From an uncultured Eubacteriales bacterium (GTDB lineage Bacteria; Bacillota; Clostridia; Oscillospirales; Oscillospiraceae), in NCBI GenBank assembly GCA_900554705.1, contig USIH01000060.1, positions 1-11,519 on the forward strand: 11,519 nt of DNA. The letters run 5' to 3'. The notes under the pieces were generated by a model. That model had not been told where the DNA came from, searched no databases, and worked only from the letters and a program-made list of their open reading frames with translations. Each line of letters opens with the position of its first letter. The stretch's first letter is position 1. Shown piece by piece: positions 1 to 7,445 of this stretch. The position numbers and the translations under genes were made by a program.

Positions 1-1093
1 TGCAGGTGCTGTAGAGCAGGACACCGCCCGCGCGGACGTACTGCGCCTGACGGCGCAAGATGCGCTCTTGCAGTTGGGGAAGCGACGCATCGGGCGTCTT
101 ATAGCGGATATCCGGCTTTTTGCGGATCACGCCGAGGCCGGAGCACGGAACATCGGCAAGCACCAGATCAAAACGCCCGTCCCACTCCGGCTGCGGCTGC
201 GCCGCGTCTTGCAGGCAGGTGCGCAGCACGGTGATGCCAAGGCGCTGCGCGCCCTTTTCGATCAGCGGCAGCTTGTGCGGGTGGATATCGCACGAAAGGA
301 TGCTGCCGGTGTTTCCCATGGCAATGGCGGCGGCAAAGCTCTTGCCGCCCGGTGCCGCGCAGCAGTCGAGCACGCGCATCCCCGCCTGCGGCCGCGCAGC
401 AAGCACGGAAAGGCGCGCCGCAGCGTCCTGCACATAGAACAGTCCCTGCGCGAAGGCGTCGAGCCGTTCCAGACTTCCCGTCGCGCTGACCTCCAGACAG
501 TCCGGCAGCCACGGATGCGCGCAGACTTCGACGCCCGCCTGAAGTAACATATCCTTTAGCGTTTCCGTATCGGTCTTGAGGGTATTGACCTGCAAAATCA
601 TCGGCGTGATCTGATTGTTGCTCTGCATCAGGCGTTGCGCCGTCTGCGCGCCGTACTGCGCCCGAAGGAGTGCGGCAAGCGGCTCCGGATGGCTGTAGCG
701 CAGCGCGGCATCCTGCGGCATCGGCAGCGCACCGGCACGCAGGACGGAACGCAAAATGCCGTTGACCGTTCGCGCGGCGGCAGGGTTCGCAAAACGCTTG
801 GCCTGCTCAACCGCCTCGTGAACGGCGGCGGAGGCAGGGATCTTATCCAAAAACCGGAGCTGATAGAGCGCAAGGCGCAGGATGTCGCGCACGACGGGCT
901 GCAATTTTCCTCTCGCGAAGCCGTCGATCCAGTGATCCAGCAGCAGTCGATTCTGCTGCACGCCGTAGCACAGCCTGCTTGCCAGCGCCGCCTCGCGGCG
1001 ATCCATATGCAGCTCCTTCAGCGCCGCCTCCGACCACGCACCATTTACACGGCACGCGATCAGCACGCGCAGCGCGGCATCGCGCCCGTTCAC
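1..1093 (-). CDS. rsmB: 16S rRNA (cytosine-967-C5)-methyltransferase RsmB, 3' end cut by window edge
   Basis: Cytosolic SAM-dependent enzyme that methylates C5 of a cytosine in 16S rRNA (C967 in E. coli numbering). I translated 364 uninterrupted codons from GTG at 1093. Residues 1-130 form a helical NusB-like RNA-binding domain. The Rossmann methyltransferase domain follows, with the SAM motif CAAPGGKS (residues 245-252), an acidic residue in SCDIH (D269), the motif IV cysteine in DVPCSG (C317) and the motif VI cysteine in YSTC (C364, the last whole codon). By family knowledge C364 is the nucleophile and C317 assists product release. Roughly 70-90 residues are missing beyond the left edge. 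The GTG start overlaps the fmt stop as GTGA, and the next in-frame ATG (codon 30) would remove part of the RNA-binding domain; no clear Shine-Dalgarno is visible, so coupling to fmt is likely. Family assignment is secure. Confidence 0.95.
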   Translation of the reverse strand, partial: MNGRDAALRVLIACRVNGAWSEAALKELHMDRREAALASRLCYGVQQNRLLLDHWIDGFARGKLQPVVRDILRLALYQLRFLDKIPASAAVHEAVEQAKRFANPAAARTVNGILRSVLRAGALPMPQDAALRYSHPEPLAALLRAQYGAQTAQRLMQSNNQITPMILQVNTLKTDTETLKDMLLQAGVEVCAHPWLPDCLEVSATGSLERLDAFAQGLFYVQDAAARLSVLAARPQAGMRVLDCCAAPGGKSFAAAIAMGNTGSILSCDIHPHKLPLIEKGAQRLGITVLRTCLQDAAQPQPEWDGRFDLVLADVPCSGLGVIRKKPDIRYKTPDASLPQLQERILRRQAQYVRAGGVLLYSTC

Positions 1094-2004
1094 TGCGGGA
1101 GCGGATGCCCGCGGAAATAGTCCGCAGCGGCCATCCGCTTGCCGCCGTCGGCCTGTAGAACGGAGATGACGACCGTGCCGTCCCCGCAGGCGATCTCAAG
1201 TCCCTGCTCGGTCAGACCAAGCACGGCTCCGGCCTCCCACTGTGTTCCCTCCCGCGCGGGCAGCGCGGCATAGACCTTAAAGCGGGTCTGACCGAGCTGC
1301 ATGGTAGCGACGGGCCACGGGTTCAGGCCGCGCACCTGATCGACGATCTGGCGGCGCGTCTTCGTCCAGTCGATGGGGCAAAGCGCCTTGGTCAGCATCG
1401 GCGCGAAGGTCGCCTTTTGCGCGTCCTGCGGGGTGCGCGCGGCACGTCCCGCCTCAACGGCGCGCAGCGTGTCGCATAGCAGCTCTGCGCCGATCTGCGC
1501 AAGGCGGTCAAGCAGCTCCTGCGCATTTTCCTGCGGCGCAATGGGGGTGCGGCGGATCTCGATGATGTCTCCGGCGTCCATTTCCGCCGCCATATACATC
1601 GCCGTCACGCCGGTCTCGTCCATTCCGTTCAGGATCGCCCACTGCACCGGCCCCGAGCCGCGCAGCTCGGGCAGAACGCTCGCGTGGATGTTGATGCATC
1701 CGAGCTTCGGGATGTCCAGAACCGCCTGCGGCAGGATCTTGCCGTAGGCAACAACGGCGATCACGTCCGGCGCAAGCGCGCGCAGCGTTTTGATCACTGT
1801 CTCGTCGCGGAAGGACACGGGCTGGTAGACGGGAAGCCCCGCCGCCAGCGCGACCTTCTTGACCTCGGACATTTCTATTTTCATGCCGCGGTTTTTCGGC
1901 ATATCAGGCTTGGTAAACACACCGACCAGCGAAAAGTGCTCGTCGATCAGACGTTTCAGACAGGTCGCCGCAATATCCGGCGTCCCCATAAAAACTACTC
2001 TCAT
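1090..2004 (-). CDS. fmt: Methionyl-tRNA formyltransferase
   Basis: Transfers a formyl group from 10-formyl-tetrahydrofolate to the amino group of Met on initiator tRNA, in the cytosol. The 304 residues are slightly short of the usual 310-320 but complete. The N-terminal formyltransferase fold opens with VVFMGTPDIA; the catalytic triad is N105 and H107 (in CINIHAS) and D143 (in EMDAGDII), with the family loop LPELRGSGPVQW at 111-122. The C-terminal OB-like tRNA-binding domain begins near residue 200 with the LTKALCPIDW region and NPWP. A good Shine-Dalgarno (GGAGG, 4 bases before ATG) lies in the end of def, and the start overlaps the def stop as ATGA. Pairing with def makes biochemical sense: Fmt adds the formyl group that Def later removes. 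Confidence 0.98.
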   Translation of the reverse strand: MRVVFMGTPDIAATCLKRLIDEHFSLVGVFTKPDMPKNRGMKIEMSEVKKVALAAGLPVYQPVSFRDETVIKTLRALAPDVIAVVAYGKILPQAVLDIPKLGCINIHASVLPELRGSGPVQWAILNGMDETGVTAMYMAAEMDAGDIIEIRRTPIAPQENAQELLDRLAQIGAELLCDTLRAVEAGRAARTPQDAQKATFAPMLTKALCPIDWTKTRRQIVDQVRGLNPWPVATMQLGQTRFKVYAALPAREGTQWEAGAVLGLTEQGLEIACGDGTVVISVLQADGGKRMAAADYFRGHPLPQ

Positions 2005-2483
2005 GCTTCCTCCGCCATTTTCTCGATCTCCTCGTCGGTGAGCTTGTGCGAGGCGATCTCCGTGTAAATATGACCGTCCAAATGGTCGTTTTCATGGCAC
2101 AGGCAGCGCGCGATCAGATCCTCCCCTTCGATCTCGAACCACTCTCCCTTACGATCCTGCGCGCGCGCCTTGACGTGCTGCGGACGCTTGACCATCCAGT
2201 ACTCGCCCGGAACGCTGAGGCAGCCTTCCATGCCGTCCTGCTGGCCGGACGTTTCCAAAATTTCGGGGTTGATCAGCTCGATGATCTCCTCGCCGGTGTC
2301 CATGACGAAGATGCGGCGCAAAATGCCCACTTGCGGCGCGGCAAGACCCACGCCGTTGGCGTCTACAAGGGTCTGCTTCATGTCGTCGAGCAGGGTGAAC
2401 AGGCGCTCGTCAAAGCGGGTCACGGGGCGGCAGCGCTTGTGCAGCGCGGGATCTTCCACGGTCAAAATCTTTCTCAGTGCCAT
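2001..2483 (-). CDS. def: Peptide deformylase
   Basis: Metallo-hydrolase that removes the N-formyl group from nascent proteins at the ribosome. All three family motifs are intact in 160 residues: GVGLAAPQ (44-51), EGCLS (86-90, with metal ligand C88) and HENDH (130-134, with metal ligands H130 and H134 and catalytic E131). The length and the VPGEYW sequence after motif 2 fit bacterial deformylases of the Clostridia. The Shine-Dalgarno AGGAG (2490-2494) overlaps the priA stop codon TAG and lies 6 bases before the ATG, which fixes this start. The 3' end overlaps fmt by the ATGA tetranucleotide. No residue expected for activity is missing. Confidence 0.98.
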   Translation of the reverse strand: MALRKILTVEDPALHKRCRPVTRFDERLFTLLDDMKQTLVDANGVGLAAPQVGILRRIFVMDTGEEIIELINPEILETSGQQDGMEGCLSVPGEYWMVKRPQHVKARAQDRKGEWFEIEGEDLIARCLCHENDHLDGHIYTEIASHKLTDEEIEKMAEEA

Positions 2484-2489
2484 GTAATT

Positions 2490-2494
2490 CTCCT
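2490..2494 (-). promoter_or_regulatory. Ribosome binding site of def, overlapping the priA stop
   Basis: AGGAG read on the minus strand, 6 bases before the def ATG at 2483. Four of its five bases lie in or next to the priA stop codon TAG (2493-2495), so ribosomes ending priA sit on the site that starts def. Confidence 0.8.
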
Positions 2495-4922
2495 AATCAT
2501 CAGCGTTCACGTCGGCATAGAGCCAGACGCCACGGTTTCGCGGATCCTTCGCAATGGATCGTATATGGTAAGCAAGCAGCTCCCGCAGGCGGCGGGTGTT
2601 ACGGCAGCTTATCGTCAGTGTGCAGCGGTAGTGAAATTTAATGCGCGCAACGCGCGCGGGCGCAGGGCCGAGCAGCACGGCCTCCTCCTGCGCATAGTCC
2701 GGCGAACGGAGGTGGGTTTGCAGCACCTCGCGGAAGCGGCGCGCCGTCTGCCACACCTGCGCCTCCTGCCGCCCGTGAAACGTCACGGTCAGCAGCGCGG
2801 CAAAAGGCGGGCAGCGGCGGAGCTTTCGCAGGGGCAGCTCCGCTTCGTAAAAGGCGTCGTAGTCCTGCGCTGCCGCAAGCTCGATCACCTGATTTTTCGG
2901 TGTCACGGTCTGGATAAGGGCGGTGCCGGCGCGCGCGCCTCTGCCTGCCCGACCGATCACCTGCGTGATCATATTAAATGTCGTCTCGGCGGCGCGGTAG
3001 GAGCCAAAATAGAGAGAGGCATCCGCGTCTAAAACGCCGACAAAGGTGACGTTCGGGAAGTCCAGCCCCTTGGCGACCATCTGCGTGCCGAGCAGGATGG
3101 GTATGTTCTCCTTGCGGAAGCGCGAGAGTAGCTTCTCGTGCGTGTTGACGGCGGAAAGCGTGTCGGCATCCATGCGCAAAAGCGCGCTGTCCGGCAGAAG
3201 CGCCTTGAGCTGCTCCTCAGCCCGCTGCGTCCCGCAGCCGATCTGCTTCAAATGTCCGCCGCAGACGGGACAGCACGGCGGCAGCGGCTCGGAATGGCCG
3301 CAATAGTGGCACATCAGCCGCTCGTTTGCCTGATGGTAGGTCAGGCTCACGGAACAGGCGGGACAGGTCGGCACGTTGCCGCACTCCACGCAGACAAGCA
3401 TCCTGCTCGCGCCGCGACGGTTGAGCAGCAGGATCGCCTGCTCGCCGCGCCGACGCGTCTCAAGCAGCGCCTCTTGCAGCGGTGCGCTGACGATCGTCGC
3501 ATTGCCTTCTTTCAGTTCGCGCTTCATGTCGACGATCCGCGTCGCGGGAAGCGCCGCGCCGTTATAGCGGGTCTTTAAGCAATAGAGCGAATAAACGCCG
3601 GTTTTCGCGCGGTACATAGTCTCGATGCTCGGCGTCGCAGAGCCAAGAACGACCAGTGCATTCTCCTGCGCGCCGCGATAGATCGCGACCTCCGCCGCAT
3701 GGTAACGCGGCGCATTTTCCGACTTATAGGTATGCTCCTGCTCTTCGTCGATCAGGATCAGTCCTAAGTTTTGCAGCGGCGCAAAGATCGCGCTGCGCGT
3801 GCCGAGGACGACCCGCGCCTGACCGCTGCGAATGCGCTTCCATGTGTCGTAGCGTTCCGTGATGCGCAGGGCGCTGTGCAGCACGGCGACCTCGTCGCCG
3901 AAATGAGAAGCGACAAGCGAAAGCAGCTGCGGCGTCAGGGCGATCTCCGGCACAAGCAGTGCGGCCGAACGACCGCGCCGCAGGCAGTCGTCAATGAGGC
4001 GCAGGTAGACGGAGGTCTTTCCGCTCCCAGTCACACCATAGAGCAGCGCAACGCCCGCCTTCGGTCGGCGTGCCTGCGCGCAGAGGCCTTCGAAGGCCGC
4101 GCTCTGCTCCGACGTCAGGCGGATCGGCTGCGCGGGCGGCACGTCGGTCAGTGTCGGCAGACGGAAGATTTCCTCCTCGCTGTAGCTCAAAAAGCCCAGC
4201 TTCTCCAAGCGGTTGAGCGTCGCCATGGTCGCGCCGGTGAAATAGCATAGCTCCTTCGCCGCGCACTGCCCCACCGTGGCAAGCAGCTCCAGCGCCGCCG
4301 CTTGCAGCGGCGCGGATTTGCGCTTCGTCTGCGCGTATTGCAGCGCTTCCTGCGCGCAAACCTCGAGCGTGACAATGCGCTCGGTCTTGTCGGCAACACG
4401 GCGATAGCTGCGCGCCGTGGAGGAGATCAGGCGCTTGTTTTGCAGATAGCGCAGCGCCTTGCGCAGCTCCTCTTCCTGAAACTGCTTCCTCAGCGCCGCA
4501 TACTCCGCGCTGCCGCCAAACTCGGAAATGGCAAGCAGCACGGCGCGCGCCCCTGTCGAGCGAAGGTCGGGCACGCCGTCTGACAGGATGGTATAGGTCT
4601 CCTGCGCACGGAACCAGACACCGGCGGGCAGGATCGCTTTGATTGCCTCGTAAAAGGTGCAAAAATATCGTTCTCGCAAGAAAGCCGCCATTCGCAGCGC
4701 ACGCAGATCGAGCAGCGGATCGGCATCCAGTACCTCCAGCAGCGGCTTGAGCGACGTCTCGTCGCCCTCTTCCAGCGTAAGCACGACACCCTCCGAACGC
4801 CGATTGGCGCGGCCGAACGGCACCATGACCCGCGCGCCGACACGCACCGGCATGGACGCGCGATAGCTATAGGGCTTGTCAATGGCGTAAATCGCCGCTG
4901 ATACGGCAATCTTTGCGATCAT
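2493..4922 (-). CDS. priA: Primosomal protein N', replication restart helicase PriA
   Basis: Superfamily 2 DNA helicase that recognises stalled or collapsed replication forks and reloads the replisome. The 809 residues carry the whole architecture: an N-terminal 3'-DNA-end and winged-helix region (1-265); helicase domain 1 with Walker A GVTGSGKTS (296-304, K302) and the DEEQ Walker B box (392-395) followed by HTYKSENAPRYH; GSATPS (427-432); a cysteine-rich zinc insert with four CxxC pairs (C511/C514, C520/C523, C538/C541, C551/C554); then helicase domain 2 with GTQMVAKGLDFP and QVIGRAGRG (654-662). Length is at the upper end for the family. The ATG lies 3 bases after the rpoZ stop, and the preceding bases (AAGTAAAAA) hold no good Shine-Dalgarno. 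In many Firmicutes coaBC separates rpoZ from priA; here it is absent. Confidence 0.98.
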   Translation of the reverse strand: MIAKIAVSAAIYAIDKPYSYRASMPVRVGARVMVPFGRANRRSEGVVLTLEEGDETSLKPLLEVLDADPLLDLRALRMAAFLRERYFCTFYEAIKAILPAGVWFRAQETYTILSDGVPDLRSTGARAVLLAISEFGGSAEYAALRKQFQEEELRKALRYLQNKRLISSTARSYRRVADKTERIVTLEVCAQEALQYAQTKRKSAPLQAAALELLATVGQCAAKELCYFTGATMATLNRLEKLGFLSYSEEEIFRLPTLTDVPPAQPIRLTSEQSAAFEGLCAQARRPKAGVALLYGVTGSGKTSVYLRLIDDCLRRGRSAALLVPEIALTPQLLSLVASHFGDEVAVLHSALRITERYDTWKRIRSGQARVVLGTRSAIFAPLQNLGLILIDEEQEHTYKSENAPRYHAAEVAIYRGAQENALVVLGSATPSIETMYRAKTGVYSLYCLKTRYNGAALPATRIVDMKRELKEGNATIVSAPLQEALLETRRRGEQAILLLNRRGASRMLVCVECGNVPTCPACSVSLTYHQANERLMCHYCGHSEPLPPCCPVCGGHLKQIGCGTQRAEEQLKALLPDSALLRMDADTLSAVNTHEKLLSRFRKENIPILLGTQMVAKGLDFPNVTFVGVLDADASLYFGSYRAAETTFNMITQVIGRAGRGARAGTALIQTVTPKNQVIELAAAQDYDAFYEAELPLRKLRRCPPFAALLTVTFHGRQEAQVWQTARRFREVLQTHLRSPDYAQEEAVLLGPAPARVARIKFHYRCTLTISCRNTRRLRELLAYHIRSIAKDPRNRGVWLYADVNADD

Positions 4923-4925
4923 TTT

Positions 4926-5120
4926 TTACTTGTTGATCGTCGCTGCGAGCTTTCCCTCGGCGACCTCACGAATCGCAAGCGTCACGGGTTTGTCCGTCAG
5001 CGGCGTGTGGAAGGTCTCGGACTCGATCGAGAGCTGGCGGGCGCGGCGGGCGATCACATTGACCATCAGATAGCGGCTGTTGATATGCTTCAAAAGATCA
5101 GCCATTGCAGGATAAAGCAT
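4926..5120 (-). CDS. rpoZ: RNA polymerase omega subunit
   Basis: Small subunit that folds around the beta-prime C-terminus and helps assemble RNA polymerase. The 64-residue protein has the family signature: MLYPAMADLL at the start, then SRYLMVNVIARRARQL (residues 15-30) and DKPVTLAIREVAEGK (43-57). It is at the short end of the family. An in-frame ATG at 5105 is a possible alternative start, but the MLYPxxxxLL beginning is typical of Firmicute omega proteins and a strong Shine-Dalgarno precedes 5120, so the upstream start is chosen. It therefore overlaps the 3' end of gmk by 23 bases in another frame. Adjacent to gmk as in most Firmicutes. Confidence 0.95.
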   Translation of the reverse strand: MLYPAMADLLKHINSRYLMVNVIARRARQLSIESETFHTPLTDKPVTLAIREVAEGKLAATINK

Positions 5121-5721
5121 TTTCGTTTTCCTCCTTGAGTCGAATGGTTTTATATTGAGAACGGCAGGATTCCGCCGTCAGGATCGCCTGAAACTCGGCG
5201 ACCGCACGGTCGATATCGTCGTTGATCACGGTATACTGGTACTTTTTCGCAAGCTCGCACTCCTGGAAGGCAATGCGCAGGCGTCTGGCGGCAGTGGCGG
5301 CGTCGGTATCGCCGCGGCCGGCAAGTCTCCTGCCAAGCTCCTCAAAGGAGGGCGGCGCGATGAAGATCGTAATGGCGTCCGGCCGCCGCTGCATCACTTG
5401 CAGGGCGCCCTGCACCTCGATCTCGAGCACGACGCTGATCCCGCTTGCAAGCGCGGCATCGACTTCTTTTTCCGGCGTGCCGTAGTAGTTTCCGGCATAG
5501 ACTGCGTGCTCCAGCAGCGCGCCGTCGCGGATCATTTCCTCAAAGCGGGGCTTATCGACAAAGTGATAATGCACGCCGTCGATCTCCCCGGGGCGAATGG
5601 CGCGTGTCGTCGCGGAGACGGAATAGCGCAGCGAGGGGTTGCTCTGCATCACGCGGTGCAGCACCGTGCCCTTGCCGACGCCGGAAGGGCCGGAGACGAT
5701 AATGATTCTTCCCTCTTTCAT
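5098..5721 (-). CDS. gmk: Guanylate kinase
   Basis: Phosphorylates GMP to GDP with ATP, supplying guanine nucleotides. The 207 residues match the family length. The P-loop is GPSGVGKGT (11-19); the GMP-binding segment includes SATTRAIRPGE (36-46), HYHF (51-54), the acidic residue of LLEHA (E71) and YAGNYYGTP (75-83). The LEIEVQGA segment (99-106) has Glu where many homologues have Asp, a conservative change. The lid region follows around RRLAGRGDTD (131-140). The Shine-Dalgarno AGGAGG (5726-5731) lies 4 bases before the ATG, inside remA, and the start overlaps the remA stop as ATGA. The 3' end overlaps rpoZ by 23 bases. Confidence 0.98.
   Translation of the reverse strand: MKEGRIIIVSGPSGVGKGTVLHRVMQSNPSLRYSVSATTRAIRPGEIDGVHYHFVDKPRFEEMIRDGALLEHAVYAGNYYGTPEKEVDAALASGISVVLEIEVQGALQVMQRRPDAITIFIAPPSFEELGRRLAGRGDTDAATAARRLRIAFQECELAKKYQYTVINDDIDRAVAEFQAILTAESCRSQYKTIRLKEENENALSCNG
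5130..5136 (-). promoter_or_regulatory. Ribosome binding site of rpoZ
   Basis: AAGGAGG read on the minus strand, 9 bases before the ATG at 5120. It lies inside the gmk coding sequence and decides the longer rpoZ start over the in-frame ATG at 5105. Confidence 0.85.
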
Positions 5722-5966
5722 GCGTCCTCCTGCGTCTCGTCGAGCCGTTTTGCGATCATTTCCGGCGTCAGCGCCGAGAGGATCACATGATCCGTATCCA
5801 TGACCAAAACGGCACGTGTTTTTCTGCCGAAGCTGGCGTCGATGAGCATTGCGCGCTCCTTCGCCTCCTGCACCAGCCGCTTGACCGGCGCGGAGTCGGG
5901 GCTGACTACCGTCAGCAGGCGGCGGTCGGAAACAAGGTTTCCGTAACCGATGTTGATCAGTCTCAT
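5718..5966 (-). CDS. remA: RemA-family (DUF370) DNA-binding regulator
   Basis: An 82-residue protein with clear DUF370 features: NIGYGNLVSDRRLLTVVSPDSAP near the N-terminus (residues 5-27), KRLVQEAKER, MLIDASFGRKTRAVLVMD (40-57) and DHVILSA (59-65). In Bacillus subtilis RemA forms a ring-shaped oligomer that binds DNA and activates biofilm matrix and osmoprotection genes; the target genes here are unknown. It lies between yicC and gmk, the usual place in Firmicutes. The 7-base gap after yicC contains a TGAGG sequence that merges with the yicC stop and probably serves as the ribosome binding site. The gmk start overlaps its stop. Confidence 0.95.
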   Translation of the reverse strand: MRLINIGYGNLVSDRRLLTVVSPDSAPVKRLVQEAKERAMLIDASFGRKTRAVLVMDTDHVILSALTPEMIAKRLDETQEDA

Positions 5967-5973
5967 ATGCGCC

Positions 5974-6852
5974 TCACTCGATGTTCTGGATCTGTTCGCG
6001 GATCTTTTCCAGCTCCGCCTTGATCTCGACGACGCTGCGCGTCTGCTCTAAGTCGTTCCCCTTTGAGCCGATGGTATTGGCCTCACGGTTCATCTCCTGA
6101 AGCAGGAAATCGAGTTTCCTTCCCACCGCGCCGCCGGAGGTCAGCAGCTGCTCCAGCTGGCTGAGGTGACTGCGCAGACGCACGGTCTCCTCGTCCACGG
6201 CGACCTTATCGGCGAAGATCGCGGCCTCCGTCAGGATGCGGCTCTCGTCGATGTTGCGTCCCTCCAGCACCTCGCGCAGCTTGTTTTCCAAACGCTCGCG
6301 ATACTGCGAAACGGTCACGGGGCTGCGCGCCTCGACTTTTTCCACGTAAGACAGGATGACCGCCGCGTGCGCGCGCAGGTCTGCGGCAAGCGTCTCGCCC
6401 TCCGTGCGGCGCATGGTATTGTAGCCCTCCAGCGCCTCGCGCGCAACACTGAGGATGTCCTGCGTGTTGCGCTGCTCATCCTCCTCCGGCTTTTCCACAA
6501 GGAAGACGTCGGGCAGACGGCTCAGGCCGACCGCGCCAATGTCGTCGCGCACGCCGTAGTCGCTGACCAGCGTCTTGAGCGCCTGCAAATAGCCCTCCAC
6601 CGCGGGGCGGTTGAGGTTGACGCAGACATTCTCCCCCGCAGTGGCGTTGACGGTGACAAACACGTCCACCTTTCCGCGCGAAACATACTGCTTGACCGCC
6701 TGCTTGAGCGACTCCTCCGCATAGGAGAAGGCGCGCGGCAGGCGCACGGAGCAGTCGAGAAAGCGATTGTTGACGGAGCGCAGCTCCACGGTGATCTCCC
6801 GACCGTTGCACGTCTTTACGGCGCGTCCATAGCCGGTCATGCTGTAAATCAA
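5974..6852 (-). CDS. yicC: YicC/YloC-family endoribonuclease, TTG start
   Basis: The 292-residue length is that of YicC and YloC. Members of this family have been shown to be endoribonucleases and to act on small RNA turnover in E. coli; cellular substrates here are unknown. Visible hallmarks are SMTGYGRA (4-11) followed by ELRSVNNRFLD (23-33), and near the C-terminus the conserved block GRKLDFLLQEMNREANTIGSK, then VVEIKAELEKIREQIQNIE at the end. The frame stays open upstream to 7116, but homologues begin M-[IL]-x-S-M-T-G-Y-G. A TTG at 6852 gives exactly MIYSMTGYG and sits 5-9 bases after a purine-rich AGAGGAAGGA. The ATG at 6840 would delete the first four residues and is too far from that site. 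The stop is 7 bases before remA. Confidence 0.93.
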   Translation of the reverse strand: MIYSMTGYGRAVKTCNGREITVELRSVNNRFLDCSVRLPRAFSYAEESLKQAVKQYVSRGKVDVFVTVNATAGENVCVNLNRPAVEGYLQALKTLVSDYGVRDDIGAVGLSRLPDVFLVEKPEEDEQRNTQDILSVAREALEGYNTMRRTEGETLAADLRAHAAVILSYVEKVEARSPVTVSQYRERLENKLREVLEGRNIDESRILTEAAIFADKVAVDEETVRLRSHLSQLEQLLTSGGAVGRKLDFLLQEMNREANTIGSKGNDLEQTRSVVEIKAELEKIREQIQNIE

Positions 6853-6857
6853 AGGGA

Positions 6858-6867
6858 TCCTTCCTCT
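6858..6867 (-). promoter_or_regulatory. Ribosome binding site fixing the yicC TTG start
   Basis: AGAGGAAGGA on the minus strand, in the 23-base gap between the J-domain gene and yicC. AAGGA is 5 bases and AGAGGA 9 bases from TTG at 6852; both are 17 or more bases from the ATG at 6840, which favours the TTG start. Confidence 0.75.
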
Positions 6868-6875
6868 CGTTGAGA

Positions 6876-7445
6876 TTATCGGCAGCCGTTGCAGAGGCAC
6901 TGCATACACATCATCGTGCTGCACAGTCTGCAACATTCGTCGGTATCGTCGTATTGTTCCTGTCGATAGGTGTAGGCACCGGTGCCGCTCGCACCGTTCA
7001 TCGCGCTGCGATACTCCATGTTGGACGGATCCATACTCGCCGCGATGCGGAAATTCTGCATCGCCTCGTCCATCCAGCCGCGCCGCTGCGCGATCACGCC
7101 GCGCAGATAGTACCACTCGGCGCTGTGCGTGGAGATCCCGTCGAGCATTGCCTCCGCGCGGTCGAGCTGGCCGCGCTGGATCAGCATCCGCACCTGCGCA
7201 AACTCCGCACTGCCGCCGCTCGTCCCGCGAGAAGAGGAAGTGCTGCCGGAGGAAGCGGGCGCGCCGCGCGTGAGCGTGTCGTAGGCCTCGTTGATCTCCT
7301 TCATTTTCTCCTCGGCAAGGTCTGCCAAGGGGTTGTTTTCATAGTTGTCCGGATGATACTTTCGGGCAAGCTCTCGATATGCCTTTTTGATCTCTTCCTC
7401 CGACGCGCCGTGCGGCACGCCAAGGACTTCATAGGGATCTTTCAT
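6876..7445 (-). CDS. J-domain protein with TPR-like segment and cysteine-rich tail
   Basis: A 189-residue non-canonical DnaJ-type co-chaperone. Residues 1-60 form a J domain: DPYEVLGV, helix [13 protein letters not shown], the HPD loop that stimulates Hsp70 ATPase (31-33) and helix III ending in [11 protein letters not shown] Ser/Gly-rich linker (62-80) follows, then two helical units resembling a tetratricopeptide repeat (81-148; [11 protein letters not shown] and [20 protein letters not shown]). The last 19 residues hold seven cysteines (171, 172, 175, 180, 183, 185, 188). It lacks the Gly/Phe region and zinc domain of true DnaJ, so it is not the general co-chaperone. The client and the Hsp70 partner are unknown. 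The start overlaps the stop of the DUF5685 gene as ATGA, behind a purine-rich AGGAAAGGA site. Confidence 0.88.
   Translation of the reverse strand: MKDPYEVLGVPHGASEEEIKKAYRELARKYHPDNYENNPLADLAEEKMKEINEAYDTLTRGAPASSGSTSSSRGTSGGSAEFAQVRMLIQRGQLDRAEAMLDGISTHSAEWYYLRGVIAQRRGWMDEAMQNFRIAASMDPSNMEYRSAMNGASGTGAYTYRQEQYDDTDECCRLCSTMMCMQCLCNGCR

Noticed and set aside
168..873. Several short minus-strand frames suggesting a broken gene at the left end
   Set aside because: The true rsmB frame runs without interruption from 1093 to base 1 with all motifs intact; the short frames are in other phases.
2046..3032. Plus-strand open frame of 328 codons opposite def and priA
   Set aside because: Antisense shadow of two well-conserved genes, without motifs or a ribosome binding site.
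6853..7116. N-terminal extension of YicC to an upstream ATG
   Set aside because: It overlaps most of the J-domain gene's TPR-like and tail coding region and has no similarity to YicC N-termini, which begin next to SMTGYG.
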